Positions 7,738 to 11,044 of a stretch of 11,044 nt of DNA are shown piece by piece (position 1 is the stretch's first letter; each line of letters begins with the position of its first letter). Both the position numbers and the translations under genes were made by a program. Under the pieces are notes generated by a model. That model did not search any database, had not been told where the DNA came from, and saw only the letters and a list, made by a program, of their open reading frames with translations. Where the stretch lies: the NCBI GenBank assembly GCA_007571355.1, contig RKRO01000177.1, forward strand, positions 1-11,044, written 5' to 3'. Source of the DNA: Candidatus Poribacteria bacterium (lineage in GTDB: Bacteria; Poribacteria; WGA-4E; WGA-3G).

Positions 7738-9536
7738 ACTTCAAGACAACGTTAATTATCGTGATCCTCCTTATCGGCATCGGCGGCGCGTACTTCCTCT
7801 TTTTTCAGGAATCGGCTGAGGACGCGTCAACTGACGAAAAACCGATGATCCATCAGGTCTACGGCATCCCGCGCGATACGGTGCAACAGGTCGAAATCTC
7901 GTTTGCAGACGCTGCATATCAGCACATGAAATTGGAAAAAGACAATACTGGCAACTGGCGACTCACTCAACCCATTCAGGTGGATGCAGATAACGAGAAA
8001 GTCAACCAAGTGTTGGATGATATCCTCAACAAACGCATCAAGCAGACCCTCGAAGTACCTGAACTAACACAATACGGCCTCAACACGCCGAGTATCACCT
8101 TCTCTCTCTGGACGAATCAAACGGCACCAGCAGCGACCTTTTTGATCGGTAAAAAGGCGATTAACTTTTCTGTCTATGCCAAAGAGAAATCGGAAACGCA
8201 CCTCTTCCTGATTGAATCCAGCGCACTTGACGACCTGACGAAATCCACGACTGACCTCCGTGACAGGTCGATGATTCGCTTCAATACCGAAACGGTGTCT
8301 GGCATTCAACTTCAGCAGGATAACACTGAAACGACCATTCATTGTGAAAAGCGAGACAATACATGGCATCTCGTCCATCCGATTGAAACCAAGGCAGACG
8401 TAGCGAAGATTGAGACGCTTCTTTCGGAATTGCGTGCATTAAAAGTATCTACCTTTGAGGCAGATGGCGCAGATGCCAATAATCCTGCGCGGTTGGAAAA
8501 GTACGGATTGGATACCCCGCGTATTCAAGCACAAATCACAGACACAGATAACACCTACGCGATTGACATCGGTGCGGCAGCAGAGACCGGAACACAAGGA
8601 CAGGTCTATGCTAAGGTTTCCGCCCATCAAGATGCCATCTATACTGTGCCTGAAAATATCTACAATTTACTCAATAAATCTGTCTTTGATCTACGTGAGA
8701 AACGGGTTATGGATTTTGAACGGACCGATACGATTCGTCTTGAAATTAAACAGGATAACGAGACAATTGTTTGCACCAAGAATTATAATGGGACATGGGA
8801 ATTGCAAACGCCGACAGCAAAAATAAAAGCGGATGCGAATGCAGTGGACGATCTACTTTTCGGTGTAGATTCCCTTGAAGCTGCCGCATTCGTTGATACT
8901 CCCATCAAAAATCTTGCATTGTATGGATTAACCCCACCGTCAATCGAGGTTAGGTTCACACAACGCAGTGAGGAAAAGCCCGCCGTTCTGTTGATCGGGA
9001 ACCGAACACAGGATGGAACTGTCTATGTCAAAGCTGAACAAGCCACACAGGTTGTTCGGGTTAAACCCGCCTTAATCGATAACATCGCGCGCGGGGCAGC
9101 GTGGCTAAGGGATAAACAAGTACTTGATTTTCATATTGACGATGCCATCCGACTGACTTTTACCTCACATGGAGAGGAACCTATTACATGCCAACGTTTG
9201 GGCACCAACTGGCGGATCACCGCCCCGGTGCAAGAGGACGCAAACAACGTAGAAGTGAACGCCATCATTTACGAACTTGACGATCTGATGGCAGAGGCAT
9301 TCGTCGGAACCGAACCCACAACTGCAGGGTTCGACAAACCGAACGTGCAGCTAATCGTTGAACTTCGGAATCAAAAAGTGTACACCTTGCAAATCGGTAA
9401 AACGGATGCGTCCGGGCGTTTCTACGCACGGCTACAACATGAACCGGATCTCATTTTGCTGCTGAATGCAGAACTCGTCCCAAAACTGAAAACAACACTC
9501 GCGCTGCTTCGTACTTCGGAACAGGGACCCCTATAG
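7734..9536 (+). CDS. Membrane-anchored DUF4340 protein with four tandem repeats
   Basis: GTG start; 600 residues. Residues 4-24 (TLIIVILLIGIGGAYFLFF region) form an N-terminal membrane anchor, and the rest is probably extracytoplasmic. Four repeats of about 130-140 residues follow, at roughly 48-183, 188-328, 333-466 and 470-593. Each has a strand with a charged/polar start, a W-x-L/I-x-x-P element (Trp75, Trp211, Trp355, Trp493), a helix before a YGL-x-TP motif (114-119, 257-262, 397-401; degenerate AGFDKP in repeat 4), a LLIG-type strand, and a closing LRD(K/R)xxxxF motif (175-183, 320-328, 458-466). DUF4340 proteins occur next to GldF/GldG genes and are presumed accessory subunits of that ABC complex. 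It overlaps the GldG-like stop by GTGA. No enzymatic motif is visible, so a structural or binding role is inferred. Confidence 0.85.
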   Translation: MNFKTTLIIVILLIGIGGAYFLFFQESAEDASTDEKPMIHQVYGIPRDTVQQVEISFADAAYQHMKLEKDNTGNWRLTQPIQVDADNEKVNQVLDDILNKRIKQTLEVPELTQYGLNTPSITFSLWTNQTAPAATFLIGKKAINFSVYAKEKSETHLFLIESSALDDLTKSTTDLRDRSMIRFNTETVSGIQLQQDNTETTIHCEKRDNTWHLVHPIETKADVAKIETLLSELRALKVSTFEADGADANNPARLEKYGLDTPRIQAQITDTDNTYAIDIGAAAETGTQGQVYAKVSAHQDAIYTVPENIYNLLNKSVFDLREKRVMDFERTDTIRLEIKQDNETIVCTKNYNGTWELQTPTAKIKADANAVDDLLFGVDSLEAAAFVDTPIKNLALYGLTPPSIEVRFTQRSEEKPAVLLIGNRTQDGTVYVKAEQATQVVRVKPALIDNIARGAAWLRDKQVLDFHIDDAIRLTFTSHGEEPITCQRLGTNWRITAPVQEDANNVEVNAIIYELDDLMAEAFVGTEPTTAGFDKPNVQLIVELRNQKVYTLQIGKTDASGRFYARLQHEPDLILLLNAELVPKLKTTLALLRTSEQGPL

Positions 9537-9561
9537 TAAATCGGAACAATGGTTGAACGCT

Positions 9562-10782
9562 ATGCAGACGTATATTGTCGTAACCGCCTATTTTTTCTTT
9601 ATTGTTGAATTATTCATTATTAGTCGCTCTTTTCTCTACACTCGGCGCGAACGCAATAAGAAGCGGCCAAACTATACACCCAAGGTGGCAATTATTGCAC
9701 CTCACTACGGATGGGATGCTGAGACAGAAGAGCATGCCAAAGGCGTTTTACGCCAGGACTATGCCGGCGAATACGAAGTCTTCTTCGTCACGCATCAAAA
9801 AGCGGATACCGGTCACGATGTATCGTATCCGTATCTCTGTGAAATTGCCGAACCACATCCGAATGCCCATGTACTATTGGCACCGAATATCGTTGACAAC
9901 GATCTGGGTCGCTCACAAAAGATACAGAATCTTCTAACAGCGATAGAACACCTGCCAGACGATAGTGAAGTCATCGCGTTTGTAGATGCCGATGTCGCTA
10001 TCCAAAGCGATTGGTTAACCCTGCTTGTTAATCCACTCCAAGAACAAGAAATAGGAACAACTGTCGGCGGGAGGTTCTATTTTCCACAAACATGGAACAT
10101 CGCCTCTCTCGCGGAATCCATCTGGGTAAACTTTCAGATGAGTTTCCAAGGCGATCATCCATTCACAATGGTATGGGGCGGTTCTAACGCTTTCCGACGC
10201 GAGATGCTCGAAAAAACACAGATTCTTCAACGTTGGGAACAAGCGACGATCGAAGACCTTAACACAACACTCGCAATGCAAGAAACCAAGCGCAAGGTGC
10301 ATTTTGTCCCCGACTGTGTGGCAATAACACGCACCGCGAATCGCACATGGCACCAGGTTTTTGAATTTACCAATCGCCAGGTGATCATGACATTTCACAT
10401 GGGCCTCTGGGTGCAATGGTTAATAAGTCTGCTTGTGTGTCTGCCTAAAGGTATCTGTGTTTTCGGATCCCTACCGTTTTTACTTCACAAGAGGGAGCTG
10501 CTACCGGTTATCTTTATTCCGTTCTTGGAGGCACTCAGTTATCGCCTTTTTTTTAAAAACCTGCCGCGCTGGCTCCAGGACATGCCAAAGGTCCGCCAGA
10601 CAATAGGTATCTCCTCCTACGTCACCTCAATCGGGATATTCCTCGCCGGTTTCAATGCCGTTTATGCTGTATTCCAACGCAAAATTACCTGGGGCGGGGT
10701 GCGGTATAAAATTTTGTCCGCAACAGCATGTAGCGTTTTAGGCAGGGTTAAACCCAAACGGACAGAACAGGGATTATCGTAA
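9562..10782 (+). CDS. Membrane glycosyltransferase, GT2/GT21 (ceramide glucosyltransferase/HpnI-like)
   Basis: About 406 residues from ATG 9562; TTG 9553 (preceded by GGAA at 9543-9546) is an in-frame alternative. One N-terminal membrane helix (about 3-22) is followed by a GT-A domain: VAIIAPHYG (42-50), nucleotide-sugar/metal-binding FVDADVAI (140-147) with the DxD, GGSNAFRREML (206-216) and the acceptor-side acidic pair in IEDLNTT (230-236). NRQVIM (271-276) sits where GT2 processive and GT21 enzymes carry QxxRW or RQxxR. The C-terminal third is hydrophobic with about three helices, ending in ITWGGVRYKI (375-384), typical of HpnI/GT21-like enzymes. It probably transfers a sugar from a nucleotide donor to a lipid or polymer at the inner membrane. 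It lies about 25 bases after the DUF4340 gene and may belong to the same transcript. Acceptor unknown. Confidence 0.82.
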   Translation: MQTYIVVTAYFFFIVELFIISRSFLYTRRERNKKRPNYTPKVAIIAPHYGWDAETEEHAKGVLRQDYAGEYEVFFVTHQKADTGHDVSYPYLCEIAEPHPNAHVLLAPNIVDNDLGRSQKIQNLLTAIEHLPDDSEVIAFVDADVAIQSDWLTLLVNPLQEQEIGTTVGGRFYFPQTWNIASLAESIWVNFQMSFQGDHPFTMVWGGSNAFRREMLEKTQILQRWEQATIEDLNTTLAMQETKRKVHFVPDCVAITRTANRTWHQVFEFTNRQVIMTFHMGLWVQWLISLLVCLPKGICVFGSLPFLLHKRELLPVIFIPFLEALSYRLFFKNLPRWLQDMPKVRQTIGISSYVTSIGIFLAGFNAVYAVFQRKITWGGVRYKILSATACSVLGRVKPKRTEQGLS

Positions 10783-10917
10783 AGCCCGTAAGGATTGAAA
10801 CATATCCCATCGAAGCGATGCCCCTCTGATTCCCGCCTGATAAGGGGAAGAAGGGGTTGTTTTCGGACACGTGTGCATTGATTTTCGGATGTTACGATAA
10901 GTCAATCCGTTATGGAT
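10783..10917. other. Convergent intergenic region
   Basis: This gap lies between the end of the glycosyltransferase gene and the end of a minus-strand gene, so a terminator for one or both would be expected. It holds two small inverted repeats: CATCG-AAG-CGATG (10808-10820), and AATCC-GTTAT-GGATT beginning about 10903 and running into the stop region of the minus-strand gene. Neither is followed by a T run on either strand. I see no gene and no clear intrinsic terminator. Confidence 0.4.
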
Positions 10918-11043
10918 TCACGGGTTCTCCTGATACGTTTGCTTGATTTCGCCCCACTGCGTCGGCAACTTCCCGTGCGGTGACACCGATAACGCCCCTG
11001 CTGTCCAGTCGGGCCACATCTCATCGCTCGGTTCGCTTGTCAA
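10918..11043 (-). CDS. C-terminal end of an unidentified minus-strand protein, partial
   Basis: On the minus strand an open frame enters from the right edge and ends with TGA at 10920-10918. It encodes 41 residues, including DEMWPDWTAGALSVSPHGKL and then PTQWGEIKQTYQENP. Composition (two Trp pairs, SPHGKL, WGxIK) is protein-like, and the other two minus-strand frames are closed by stops in this stretch. From memory, tails of the form GKLxxxWGxIK occur at the C-termini of various Poribacteria proteins, but I cannot confirm this or name the family. The gene is convergent with the + strand operon. Confidence 0.5.
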   Translation of the reverse strand: MTSEPSDEMWPDWTAGALSVSPHGKLPTQWGEIKQTYQENP

Positions 11044-11044
11044 T

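Noticed and set aside
10808..10820. Hairpin CATCG-AAG-CGATG as the operon terminator
   Set aside because: Short stem, no following T run, and the next bases are C-rich.

Overview
The window looks like chromosomal DNA of an uncultivated, Gram-negative-type bacterium. Base composition is close to balanced, genes are tightly packed, and nearly all of them lie on the + strand. The gene set (standalone MetE-core protein, Gld-type ABC cluster with a DUF4340 protein, chlorite-dismutase-fold protein, ClpX-like ATPase) reminds me most of Candidatus Poribacteria or a related candidate phylum. That assignment is from memory and cannot be proved here. I see no CRISPR array, tRNA, rRNA, insertion sequence or phage module.

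Left part (1-2856): a LarA-type (DUF2088) protein that enters from outside the window. It overlaps by ATGA a tiny coiled-coil gene whose expected C-terminal membrane segment sits in the -1 frame. Next comes a standalone MetE C-terminal-domain methyltransferase with its zinc ligands in place.

Middle (2857-5391): a ClpX-like AAA+ unfoldase without the usual zinc-binding domain but with a ClpP-docking IGF tripeptide. It carries an extra C-terminal domain that reads as a degenerate copy of its own small AAA subdomain. It is followed by a chlorite dismutase/coproheme decarboxylase family protein that keeps the heme-ligand His and a catalytic-type Tyr but seems to lack the distal Gln/Arg.

Right part (5392-10782): a compact operon of an ABC-2 permease (GldF-like), a GldG-like membrane protein with a large extracytoplasmic part, and a membrane-anchored DUF4340 protein made of four tandem repeats. 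Stop and start codons nearly touch or overlap. No ABC ATPase is present in the window. A membrane glycosyltransferase (GT2/GT21 type) follows after a short gap. The last ~130 bases hold the C-terminal end of a gene on the minus strand, convergent with the operon.

The most unusual items are the ClpX-like protein with its duplicated C-terminal subdomain, the possible frameshift in the small coiled-coil gene, and the altered active-site positions in the LarA-like and chlorite-dismutase-like proteins. I found no clear evidence of a wholly new multi-gene system.
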